Part shown: in pieces, positions 16,419 to 24,013 of the stretch | Position numbering within the stretch: the stretch's first letter is position 1 | Layout of the letters: every line of letters starts with the position of its first letter | DNA from: JACZWL01 sp046756445 | GTDB lineage: Bacteria; Pseudomonadota; Gammaproteobacteria; Steroidobacterales; Woeseiaceae | Reading direction: 5' to 3' | Assembly: GCA_046756445.1 (NCBI GenBank) | Contig: JBHHWI010000030.1 | Coordinates: forward strand, 1 to 28,212 | Length of the DNA: 28,212 nucleotides | Made by a program: the position numbers and the translations under genes | Notes under the pieces: model-generated | Told to the model about the DNA's origin: nothing | The model's database searches: none | Seen by the model: the letters and a program-made list of their open reading frames with translations, nothing else

Positions 16419-18299
16419 ATGAGCGCAAAGATAATCGAAAGCAGCCCGAAGCCGTTTGTGCGAATCGACGTCGATCCGATTACTCTGGATATCATCGAGA
16501 ACGCACTGCGTAACGCACGTTTCGAAATGGATGCAGTGTTATTTCGTACCGCCATGTCACCGGGTATTCGAGAGCAGCATGACGAGTTTCCGATGATTGC
16601 GAACCTCGAAGGCAAGATGGTAGTCGGACAATTCGGCTCATTCATTTACGGTTTTCTCGAGGGCTACGAGGGCACAGTCGAGGAAGGCGATATCTTTCTC
16701 ACAACTGACCCCTATGCATGCAACGGCGCGGTCAGCCATGCCAACGACTGGCTGTTACTCATGCCCATATATAAGGACGGCCGTTTGCTGGCCTGGGCTG
16801 CAATGTTCGGTCACATGACCGATGTTGGCGGAAAGGTTCCAGGAAGCCTGCCCACCGATGCCGCAGCGATCTATGAGGAAGGCATCATCGTGCCCCCGAT
16901 CAAGATCTACAGGAAAGGCGAACTACAAGAAGACTGCCTCAAAATCATCCTCCACAATTGCAGGTTGCCGCATTGGAACTTGAGTGACTTCAACGCAATC
17001 GTGGCAGCTTGTCGCACCGCCGATAAGCGTTGCAAGGAAATCGCAGAACGATTCGGAGATGATGTCTTCTATTCTGCAATGGATGAACTTCTTGAGCGCA
17101 ACAAACGAGCGATGAGGCAGCTCATTCTCAATACTGTTCCTGAAGAAAAGCAGTATTTTGAAGATTACGTATGCGATGACGGCATGGGCATGGGCCCGTA
17201 CAAAATCGCCTGTACGATGTGGCGCGAGGGCGAGACGGTAAACTTCGATTTCGAAGGAACTGACCCGCAGTCCATCGGATCGATCAACTTCCTGCTAAAC
17301 GAAGAGATGTTCAAGATGTTTTGCGGGGTCTACATGATCATGGTGTTTGATCCCCAGATCATGTTCAACGATGGCTTTTACGATCTCATGAAAGTCCGTA
17401 TTCCCGAAGGTACTTTGCTCAAACCCCAAAAGCCCGCGGCGCTTTCGTGCCGGACACATGCGCTCGGCCGCATATTCGATGTGCTCGGCGGCCTGCTGGG
17501 TCAGGGTAACCCGGATTTTCTGTGCGCCGCCGGTTTTTCGGACAGCCCACATTTCATGTACTCCGGATATGATCGCAATGGCGAGTGGTTCCAGCTGTAT
17601 CAAATCGGCTTTGGTGGCATACCCGGCAAGCCGTTCGGTGATGGACCTGATGGGCACTCGTTGTGGCCCAGCTTCACAAACGTGCCGAACGAGTTCCTGG
17701 AGAGTTATTTCCCGTTACGAATGGACATCTACGAAACAGTGACGGATTCCGGCGGAGCAGGGTTACATCGCGGCGGAAATGCAATTCGCGTGGGTTATCG
17801 TTTTCTGGAACCCGGTCAGATCTCGATCCATGACGATCGCTGGCTGACTTATCCGTGGGGAGTTAATGGCGGCCATCCCGGCAAACGGAGCCGCAAGATC
17901 CTTCAGCGCGCCGACGGCACGGCGGCCGTATTGCCGTCCAAATGTGATCGCATCCAAGTCGCCGTTGGTGATCTTCTACTGTTCGAGACCTGGGGCGGTG
18001 GCGGCTGGGGCGACCCGCTCAAGCGCCCTGTGGAAAATGTCGTTTTTGACGTGAACGCCGGTTTAGTCTCGGTTGAGGGCGCGAAACGCTTCGGCGTCGT
18101 CATCGATGACTCACTCTCCGCAGACGAAGATGCGACAGCAGCGCTTCGTGCCAAACTCGCCGAAGAGCGTGGCGAGACCAGCCTGTTCGATCGCGGCGGC
18201 ACGATCGATGAACTCAAGGTCCATTGTTTGGAGGAAACCGGTCTCGAACCTCCGCGCACTCCCCAATTCCAAAAAGGAGTCGGCGCGACCGGAGCCTGA
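16419..18299 (+). CDS. hyuB: Hydantoinase/oxoprolinase subunit B
   Basis: 626 residues, slightly above the common 550-600. Hydantoinase_B domain: N-terminal DPITLDIIENALRNARFEMD, FRTAMSPGIREQHDEFPMIA, TTDPYACNGAVSHANDWLL and FGHMTDVGGKVPGS, with SGGAGLHRGG and GGGGWGDPLKRPVENV near the C-terminus. This subunit supplies the amide-hydrolysing partner of HyuA. GAGGGAG lies 7 nt before the ATG and the gap to hyuA is 12 bp, so the two are cotranscribed. Divergence from typical HyuB in the middle (EDYVCDDGMGMGPYKIACTM) could reflect an unusual substrate. Confidence 0.92.
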   Translation: MSAKIIESSPKPFVRIDVDPITLDIIENALRNARFEMDAVLFRTAMSPGIREQHDEFPMIANLEGKMVVGQFGSFIYGFLEGYEGTVEEGDIFLTTDPYACNGAVSHANDWLLLMPIYKDGRLLAWAAMFGHMTDVGGKVPGSLPTDAAAIYEEGIIVPPIKIYRKGELQEDCLKIILHNCRLPHWNLSDFNAIVAACRTADKRCKEIAERFGDDVFYSAMDELLERNKRAMRQLILNTVPEEKQYFEDYVCDDGMGMGPYKIACTMWREGETVNFDFEGTDPQSIGSINFLLNEEMFKMFCGVYMIMVFDPQIMFNDGFYDLMKVRIPEGTLLKPQKPAALSCRTHALGRIFDVLGGLLGQGNPDFLCAAGFSDSPHFMYSGYDRNGEWFQLYQIGFGGIPGKPFGDGPDGHSLWPSFTNVPNEFLESYFPLRMDIYETVTDSGGAGLHRGGNAIRVGYRFLEPGQISIHDDRWLTYPWGVNGGHPGKRSRKILQRADGTAAVLPSKCDRIQVAVGDLLLFETWGGGGWGDPLKRPVENVVFDVNAGLVSVEGAKRFGVVIDDSLSADEDATAALRAKLAEERGETSLFDRGGTIDELKVHCLEETGLEPPRTPQFQKGVGATGA

Positions 18300-18320
18300 G
18301 TCGTTACAGGATTTGAAATC

Positions 18321-18989
18321 GTGAAAGCAGCTGAAAAAGCGTACACAGTATTGCGCGCCGGAATAATAGAAGGGCGATTCCCGCCAGGCTGTCGCGTAAC
18401 TGAGCAGGACATAGCGGTGGCCTCGGGCGTCAGCCGAACACCTGTGCGTGAAGCGATGCGCCGCCTGCAAGCAGAAGGTTTGTTGGAATTTGTACCGGAT
18501 CAAGGTGCGGTAGTCCGGACCTGGAGCGGCCAAGACGCGGAAGAAATATTTGAATTGCGTGCGCATCTCGAATCGCTGGCGGCCGAACGCGCAGCGATAC
18601 ATGCGACGCCGCAAGAATTGGCCGAGCTGCGCAAAACGGCGGAAGAGCAATACCGTGAGGTACGGGATCGCAAACCCGGATACCTGGAACGCATTGCAAA
18701 CATAAATGGCAAATTCCACAGTTTGCTGCAGTCGGCGGCTCAGAGTAAGAGACTATCCAGCATACTCAAGTCGCTGTCTGACGCACCCCTAGTGTTTGAG
18801 ACATTTCGTGATTACTCGAACGATGAGCTGAATCGCAGCGCCAGACACCATCTGGAAATCGTCCAGGCGCTTGAGGCTGGTGACGGTAACTGGGCCGCTT
18901 CGGTCATGCGATCGCACGTGCTGGCCGCGAGGCACACACTCGCGAGCATCAGCGACGCGAGACAACCGGATCATTCCAAAGCGTCGTAA
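18321..18989 (+). CDS. GntR family transcriptional regulator, FadR/FCD subfamily
   Basis: 222 residues from a GTG start, 22 bp after hyuB, so cotranscribed with the catabolic genes. The N-terminal winged helix-turn-helix (about 3-68) has VSRTPVREAMRRLQAEGLLE, the GntR recognition signature, and VPDQGAVV as the wing. The C-terminal all-helical FCD ligand domain has HSLL, HHLEIVQALEAGD and VMRSHV, supplying metal-ligand histidines. At the position where the first metal Asp is usual, the sequence reads NGKFH, so Asn replaces it. CAGGA lies upstream. FCD regulators normally repress through TNGTATACNA-like palindromes and release on an organic acid, and three such palindromes lie in this island. 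Confidence 0.92.
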   Translation: MKAAEKAYTVLRAGIIEGRFPPGCRVTEQDIAVASGVSRTPVREAMRRLQAEGLLEFVPDQGAVVRTWSGQDAEEIFELRAHLESLAAERAAIHATPQELAELRKTAEEQYREVRDRKPGYLERIANINGKFHSLLQSAAQSKRLSSILKSLSDAPLVFETFRDYSNDELNRSARHHLEIVQALEAGDGNWAASVMRSHVLAARHTLASISDARQPDHSKAS

Positions 18990-19006
18990 AGTGAATTTCC
19001 AAACAA

Positions 19007-19027
19007 AACGCCGGCGATGCCGGCGTT
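19007..19027. terminator. Bidirectional hairpin terminator between gntR and the TonB receptor
   Basis: A perfect 9-bp stem AACGCCGGC/GCCGGCGTT around GAT. On the minus strand TTGTTT follows and on the plus strand a moderately T-rich stretch follows. It lies in the 59-bp gap between convergent genes. Confidence 0.8.
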
Positions 19028-19048
19028 CCGTTCAATCGTTTTCTTCGT

Positions 19049-21637
19049 TTAGAACCTGAATCCGACCTCTACACCAATTCGCCGGCGCGCATTCGGATGG
19101 TCAAATGTGCCGCCAAATTCAGGAGCCGGAATCACTTCTTCCAGATATTTTTCGTCGGTCACGTTGGAAGCAAACGCAGCGATTGACCAGCGTTCACCGT
19201 CGAGACCGGCCCGGACATCAACAGTGAAATAGGAATCACGCTGGGCGTTGGAAAAATCTGCAGTACCCAGTGCACCAGCGCCGGCTCCAAAGCCCAGCTC
19301 AAACAACGGCATAAAGATCGTCGGACGTTGACCCGTTTGTACGGTGTGGAACCAGGTCTCGCCGATAAATTGCGCATCGACCCGTCCGAAAATATTCAAG
19401 CCGTTTGACAAGGGAATATCAAAATCGCCACCGACATTGATGGTGTACTCAGGCGTATACGGCGATTCATTACCAACAGTGTCGGGCCGCGAACTATTTT
19501 GTTTGATCTCGCTATCCACAAAATTTGCGCCCGCATAAAACCTCAGATTGTCGGTGGCATGGTAGCTGGCCCCCAGTTCGACGCCGGAGATCTCAACTTC
19601 GTCCACGTTCGAGACCACTCGCAGCAACCCAAACGTTCCAACCAGGAACTCGAAAAACTGCATGTCATCGACTTCTGTGTAATAAGCGGCGCCGTCAAGC
19701 TGCAGTCGGCCATTCAGAAAACGTGATTTGAACCCCAATTCGAACGCGCTAGAGGTCTCTTCTTTGTAATCGTCGGTGATGACCGGCAACGGCACGCCCA
19801 TGTCATCAGCGAAGTTGATGCCGATTCCGCCATTGATGAACCCGTTGATGAAAATATCGACGGTAGCGGCGCTACCCGAATTGTTGAAACCGCCGGCCTT
19901 GAAACCGACCCCCCAACTGGCGAAGAGTTTCGTAGTGTCGGCGACATCCCAGGCAATCGATATCTTCGGTTGCAGTTCGGAAAAGCTGTTACTCTTATCC
20001 GGAATTACACCGGCCGGATTGATCAGGTCGCTGAGACCAGGGTTCAGTGGATCGTCAAGGACCCCGTCCCCGTTCACGTCGATTACCGACTGTGTGACGT
20101 TGGTTGGAACCAGGCTGGAGACTTCGCGGTCCTCATTGTCATAACGCAGCGCAAACGATAATTCCGTTGTGTCGCTGATGTCATATTCAATCTGTCCGAA
20201 TGCCGAAAAGACCTGACTGTCAAAATCATCATGAGTCAAAGACGCAGTGCTGTTTGGTCCGCCTACCTGAAGCAGGCCCCGGATCGGCGGAGCGCCGCTA
20301 TCGCGGTTGAGCGAGATGCCGACTTGGCGGCTTATGTCCAGAAAATAGACGCCACCCATCCAGCGTAGTCTCTGGTCAGCCGGCGAAGCGAGACGGAGTT
20401 CGACACTAAAATCTTCCTGATCCCGAAGTTGCTCCTGAATACCATCGCAGGTGGTCGGCGTATAAGCGCCCAGGAACGAGCCGTTAACGGGGTCGAAGAT
20501 AACGCCGACCGGCGATGTGCCAATAAATTGAGGCGGCTGCAGCATAACTCCCGCTGCGTTCAAATCCAGGACCGTTTGCTGACATACCGGATCATTGTTA
20601 TAGAAACCGAAAGCCGCTGAAGTACCGTCAGAAAAAAAATCATTTTGGATATCGCTGTAGAGTGCCCAACCGGTCAATGTTGCCCGGTCCATGGTGTAGT
20701 CAAACTTGGTAGAAAATTCGATCGCCTCCTGGTCGTTGTCGGAAACGATATTGGGTTGGAACAAAAATTCGAAATCATTGCTGTCCTGGAAAGCCGCCGG
20801 GATAGAGAGGGCGGCTGCAAATACTGGCAAATGAAAGGTCGAATTGAAAACGATGGCCGAAGCATCGACTTCTCCATAGCGGACTTTCGTATCAATGCTA
20901 AGAGAATCATTGACATCCCAGACCAGACGGCCGTTGATGTTGTAACCCTCGAACGGATCTACGATGGCATCGTTATTCTGAAAACTGTTTCTGTAAAACC
21001 CGTCCGAGTCGCGCCAGTCCGCAGACAGGCTCAAGTACAACTGATCTTCGATCAACGGCCCGGAATAGGCCAGGTCACCGCTAATAGTACTGTCTTCGGC
21101 AAAGCTTGCCTTACCGCTGAATTCGCTCTCATTACCCGGCTTGGTAGTCGTGACGATGATCGCACCGGCCGCGGCGCTTCGGCCATAGATCGCGCCTTGT
21201 GGTCCCTTGAAAATTTCGATCTGTTGCAAATTCGTATATTCACGGTTAAACGCCGCCGGATTGGTGTGGAGGATGCCATCGACCAAAAAGGCAAAGCTGT
21301 TCTCAGCGTCGCGCGCACCGTTGATGCCGCGGATATTGACCTGGGTATCGGCCACTTCAGCCGCGTTGACCATGCTGACGCCCGGCGTCAGGGCGATGAA
21401 GCCCTCTGCCCGCCGAACACCTGTGCTCTCGAGCACCTCTGCGGTCAACGCCGTCACGGTGCCTGGAACATCCCGTATGCTTTCAGACCTGCGCCGGGCA
21501 GTAACAATGATTTCCTCTACCATGAACTGATCGTCAGCCTGTGCTACCTGCGCCTCGACGACGCTCGGTGACAACATTGCTGTCGCAGTGAAAGTGAGCA
21601 ATACCATGCAGTTCGTTGTCAAAAAGGAATATTTCAT
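19049..21637 (-). CDS. TonB-dependent outer-membrane receptor
   Basis: 862 residues with a signal peptide (MKYSFLTTNCMVLLTFTATA, cleaved near VEAQ), a TonB box VEEIIVTARRR (about 41-51), an N-terminal plug (DVPGTVTALTAEVLESTGVR, VNIRGINGARDAENSFAFLV, GPQGAIYGRSAAAGAIIVTT) and a 22-stranded barrel ending in the aromatic residue of GVEVGFRF. It imports a ligand across the outer membrane with TonB/ExbBD energy. This type (IIVTARRRSESIRDVP) is common for iron complexes, sugars and aromatic compounds. Context suggests uptake of the pathway substrate. GGGGGA lies 8-13 nt before the ATG. A TTGTATACAA palindrome 162 bp upstream ties it to the adjacent GntR regulator. Confidence 0.95.
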   Translation of the reverse strand: MKYSFLTTNCMVLLTFTATAMLSPSVVEAQVAQADDQFMVEEIIVTARRRSESIRDVPGTVTALTAEVLESTGVRRAEGFIALTPGVSMVNAAEVADTQVNIRGINGARDAENSFAFLVDGILHTNPAAFNREYTNLQQIEIFKGPQGAIYGRSAAAGAIIVTTTKPGNESEFSGKASFAEDSTISGDLAYSGPLIEDQLYLSLSADWRDSDGFYRNSFQNNDAIVDPFEGYNINGRLVWDVNDSLSIDTKVRYGEVDASAIVFNSTFHLPVFAAALSIPAAFQDSNDFEFLFQPNIVSDNDQEAIEFSTKFDYTMDRATLTGWALYSDIQNDFFSDGTSAAFGFYNNDPVCQQTVLDLNAAGVMLQPPQFIGTSPVGVIFDPVNGSFLGAYTPTTCDGIQEQLRDQEDFSVELRLASPADQRLRWMGGVYFLDISRQVGISLNRDSGAPPIRGLLQVGGPNSTASLTHDDFDSQVFSAFGQIEYDISDTTELSFALRYDNEDREVSSLVPTNVTQSVIDVNGDGVLDDPLNPGLSDLINPAGVIPDKSNSFSELQPKISIAWDVADTTKLFASWGVGFKAGGFNNSGSAATVDIFINGFINGGIGINFADDMGVPLPVITDDYKEETSSAFELGFKSRFLNGRLQLDGAAYYTEVDDMQFFEFLVGTFGLLRVVSNVDEVEISGVELGASYHATDNLRFYAGANFVDSEIKQNSSRPDTVGNESPYTPEYTINVGGDFDIPLSNGLNIFGRVDAQFIGETWFHTVQTGQRPTIFMPLFELGFGAGAGALGTADFSNAQRDSYFTVDVRAGLDGERWSIAAFASNVTDEKYLEEVIPAPEFGGTFDHPNARRRIGVEVGFRF

Positions 21638-21798
21638 TGTTCTTCCCCCGTTAACGCTGTTTCAGCGGGTCCAATCACCGGTCACAGTTAAATTCATCCT
21701 TCAAGCCCTGCCCCATACGCCTCTTTCCAGAGCCAAAGCAACGCACTTGAACCGGTTAGTACAGAATATGTGATCTGATCAATTTGAACGATTGCACA

Positions 21799-21810
21799 AT
21801 TGTATACAAT
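21799..21810. promoter_or_regulatory. GntR/FCD-type operator upstream of the TonB receptor
   Basis: The perfect palindrome ATTGTATACAAT, 162 bp from the TonB-receptor ATG. The core is identical to the sites at 13281-13298 and 22378-22387. Confidence 0.75.
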
Positions 21811-22377
21811 CTCGCAAATATATTATACAGGGCAAAACCGGTATCGGAACCATGGTAGCGCCAATAATTCGATGTTGCGCATCTTGTCAATAAGAATAAC
21901 TTGGGGGATTTTCCGACGATTCGCTGCATCCCCAATCCCTGAAAACGTATGTCTTCCCGGAAGCACAGGTGCGGATCTGCATCCTACACCTGACAAAGGT
22001 ATTCAGCTACAAAACAGCTGCCCGAAGTTGCAGCGCTTCAATGTGCCCCAACATGAATATAGCACTGTGGGCGCCCCTCCGAATGACCATTAAATCAATA
22101 TGTTAGAGTGGAAACATTGCCACTGGGAGCCACGCGTCGTATAGACATCATGCACCCCCGTCTTCTGCTCGCCGATAGATACTTCAAAAATTTGTCGCGC
22201 CTGGCCTTATGGCGGCAACCACGCATGATTAACCTCAGTGGCCTGAGGAGCCACCAGCGACATTTCCCGGGCCGCTGCCCTGTCGGCTACCCGGCGATGC
22301 CTCGTTCTGACATTTTCTATGCAATATAGGCCAATTGTCCCGATAATATTCTTCCCATGCGACAAATGTGATAGTAG
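21811..22377. other. Non-coding stretch between the operators, possibly gene debris
   Basis: About 570 bp without a convincing gene. Short frames (21800-22093 and 22108-22329 plus; 22207-22446 minus) lack ribosome-binding sites and recognisable domains. Its AT-rich composition and its length between regulated genes fit an eroded reading frame or a long regulatory leader. Confidence 0.4.
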
Positions 22378-22387
22378 TTGTATACAA
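22378..22387. promoter_or_regulatory. GntR/FCD-type operator upstream of the VOC gene
   Basis: The palindrome TTGTATACAA, 220 bp before the VOC ATG. The following 220 bp holds an inverted repeat (AGACCAC, 16 nt, GTGGTCT, about 22492-22521) and no gene. Confidence 0.65.
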
Positions 22388-22607
22388 ACAAGCGCATTCG
22401 AATCAACCTGACCCGCAGAGTCAATTACCGGGACTGGGGACTGCACCGATACCAGCCACTGGAGTCATTTTGATCCCAAATGGCCGATACTAGACCACCA
22501 GATCATTGCGACATGTGGTCTGGAATACTTGGCGATGCTGCGACGCAGCAGTCGTCATGATCCGCACCGTAAGCGCCGGTCGCTGCGCGAGTGCGAGGTA
22601 GGGGACG

Positions 22608-23015
22608 ATGCTAAAAAAAGTTCATCACATCAATTTTGTTGTCCGTGACCTCGATACCGCTATCGATCGTTACCAATTGCTATTCAATGCGCGTTTTGGG
22701 CACCGCGAGTCTCTGTCCGATCGCGGCGCGGAGGCTGCGCGCTTTCGTCTCGGCAATGTCTGGATCGTACTGGTACAACCGACGAGACCTGACAGTATTC
22801 TTGGACGCTATCTTGAAGACCACGGCGAAGGTTTTCTTCTCATCTCTTACCAAGTTGACGATGTCATCAAGTCGGCGAAATGTATCGAAGAACATGGCGT
22901 CAACCTCTTGAACTCGACGCCTCGGCACGGATTGGACGACTGGAGGGTTATTGATCTCGATCCACAGGCGACCTTCGGCGTGCCTGTTCAGATCATCGAA
23001 TCAGGCGATGATTAA
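22608..23015 (+). CDS. VOC (glyoxalase/bleomycin-resistance) superfamily protein
   Basis: 135 residues, a single VOC unit of two beta-alpha-beta-beta-beta modules. The N-terminal KVHHINFVVRDLDTAIDRY resembles methylmalonyl-CoA epimerase and glyoxalase-like proteins and supplies a metal-ligand His. The middle block GEGFLLISYQVDDV corresponds to the GxGxHHxxFxVDD motif, but Leu replaces the expected His. The final VPVQIIES keeps a Glu at the usual last ligand position. The altered metal set could mean a binding protein or different chemistry. AGGGGA lies just before the ATG. Downstream of a GntR-type operator, so probably part of the same regulon, perhaps an epimerase or isomerase for an acyl-CoA intermediate. 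Confidence 0.85.
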   Translation: MLKKVHHINFVVRDLDTAIDRYQLLFNARFGHRESLSDRGAEAARFRLGNVWIVLVQPTRPDSILGRYLEDHGEGFLLISYQVDDVIKSAKCIEEHGVNLLNSTPRHGLDDWRVIDLDPQATFGVPVQIIESGDD

Positions 23016-23356
23016 GATGACCTGTTTCTCTTGAACGATTATCATTTTCATGCCGGACGGCCATGCGGCGTTCTCGTGACGGAGCCGTCCAACACGACTG
23101 AGTTCAACGATCTTCCCCTGGCGTTGGGGGCAATAATTCTATCAGTCGCAGCGTGTCTATTGCGTAATTGACCCGACTTGGATCGTCATCCGGGCGTTCT
23201 ACAAGTAATCAAATGCGGCAGTTACACCCATGTGGGAATATTGTGGAACAGAGTTTTTCCGACAATCGGGTTACGAACTGCGTATTCCACCGATTCCGGC
23301 CGCCCATTCCAGGCGAAGCCGGCTACCTGTTCCGTGGCTGTTGCTCAGGACTGCGC
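23016..23356. other. Gap with a possible toxin-gene remnant
   Basis: About 340 bp without an intact gene. A 23-codon frame ending at about 23208 (VYCVIDPTWIVIRAFYK then stop) loosely resembles the C-terminus of RelE/ParE-type toxins. It is preceded directly by a stop codon, so it would be debris. No terminator or promoter is clear. Confidence 0.25.
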
Positions 23357-24013
23357 TCAGAACACCGACTGGCGCTTCGGTTCCTGAACGTCGAGATTGC
23401 CGTTTTTGCGCACGACGTAGTCGGCGAGCGCTTTGTGTTCGCGAATGATCTCGTGCTCACGCTGCAGGATCGCATCAGTGACCCCGTCTTCGAGGTCCCG
23501 GGCACGGTCCCGGCGATCCCGGCGCGTGTCGTGATAGTCGCGGTCGATGAAAACGCGGCGGTCGGCGAACTCCAGCAGCGTACAGTAGGTGCCTTCGGCG
23601 ATGAGCACCCTGAGGTCCGCGACGGGCATCACCTCGCGCTCGAAACGTGCGTCCTCATAGACGGCCACAGGTTTGTAGAGATCGTCAGCGCCGCGCTTGA
23701 AAGAGCGAAGATGGCAGTCGATGAAATCGAGCTTGACCTCCATGGGTCCGACCAGATCCAGCGTCTTTCGGCGCAGCGCATCGCAGATATTTGACATATA
23801 GATGAAGTAGTCGTCGGCCTGGAGGATCCCGGCGGCAACTCCGCGCGATGCCAACCGCTCGCGAATTGCCACGGCAATCTCCGATTTCCCGGCCCCGGAC
23901 TCACCGGCCACAGAGAGCGTCAACTTGTCGCCGGCGAGGGATTCGATGTGCTCGACGATCGACCCGGCGGCGCGTCGGTGCCAGTCCTTGACGATGATTC
24001 GATCGTCCTTCAT
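23357..24013 (-). CDS. P-loop kinase of the uridine kinase/phosphoribulokinase type
   Basis: 218 residues. Walker A GESGAGKS at 37-44, a following ILQADDYFIYM (about 63-73, the substrate-binding Asp pair typical of uridine-kinase folds), DLVGPMEVKLDFIDCHL, and VLIAEGTYCTLLEFADRRVFI (about 135-155). It would phosphorylate a small sugar, nucleoside or related alcohol; the substrate is not evident. Its ATG overlaps the glycosyltransferase stop by 4 bp (ATGA), so translation is coupled and the two proteins likely act in one pathway. Last gene of a two-gene minus operon. Confidence 0.82.
   Translation of the reverse strand: MKDDRIIVKDWHRRAAGSIVEHIESLAGDKLTLSVAGESGAGKSEIAVAIRERLASRGVAAGILQADDYFIYMSNICDALRRKTLDLVGPMEVKLDFIDCHLRSFKRGADDLYKPVAVYEDARFEREVMPVADLRVLIAEGTYCTLLEFADRRVFIDRDYHDTRRDRRDRARDLEDGVTDAILQREHEIIREHKALADYVVRKNGNLDVQEPKRQSVF

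Noticed and set aside
21800..22329. Two short plus-strand open frames
   Set aside because: No ribosome-binding site, no recognisable domain and composition unlike neighbouring genes; one begins inside an operator palindrome.
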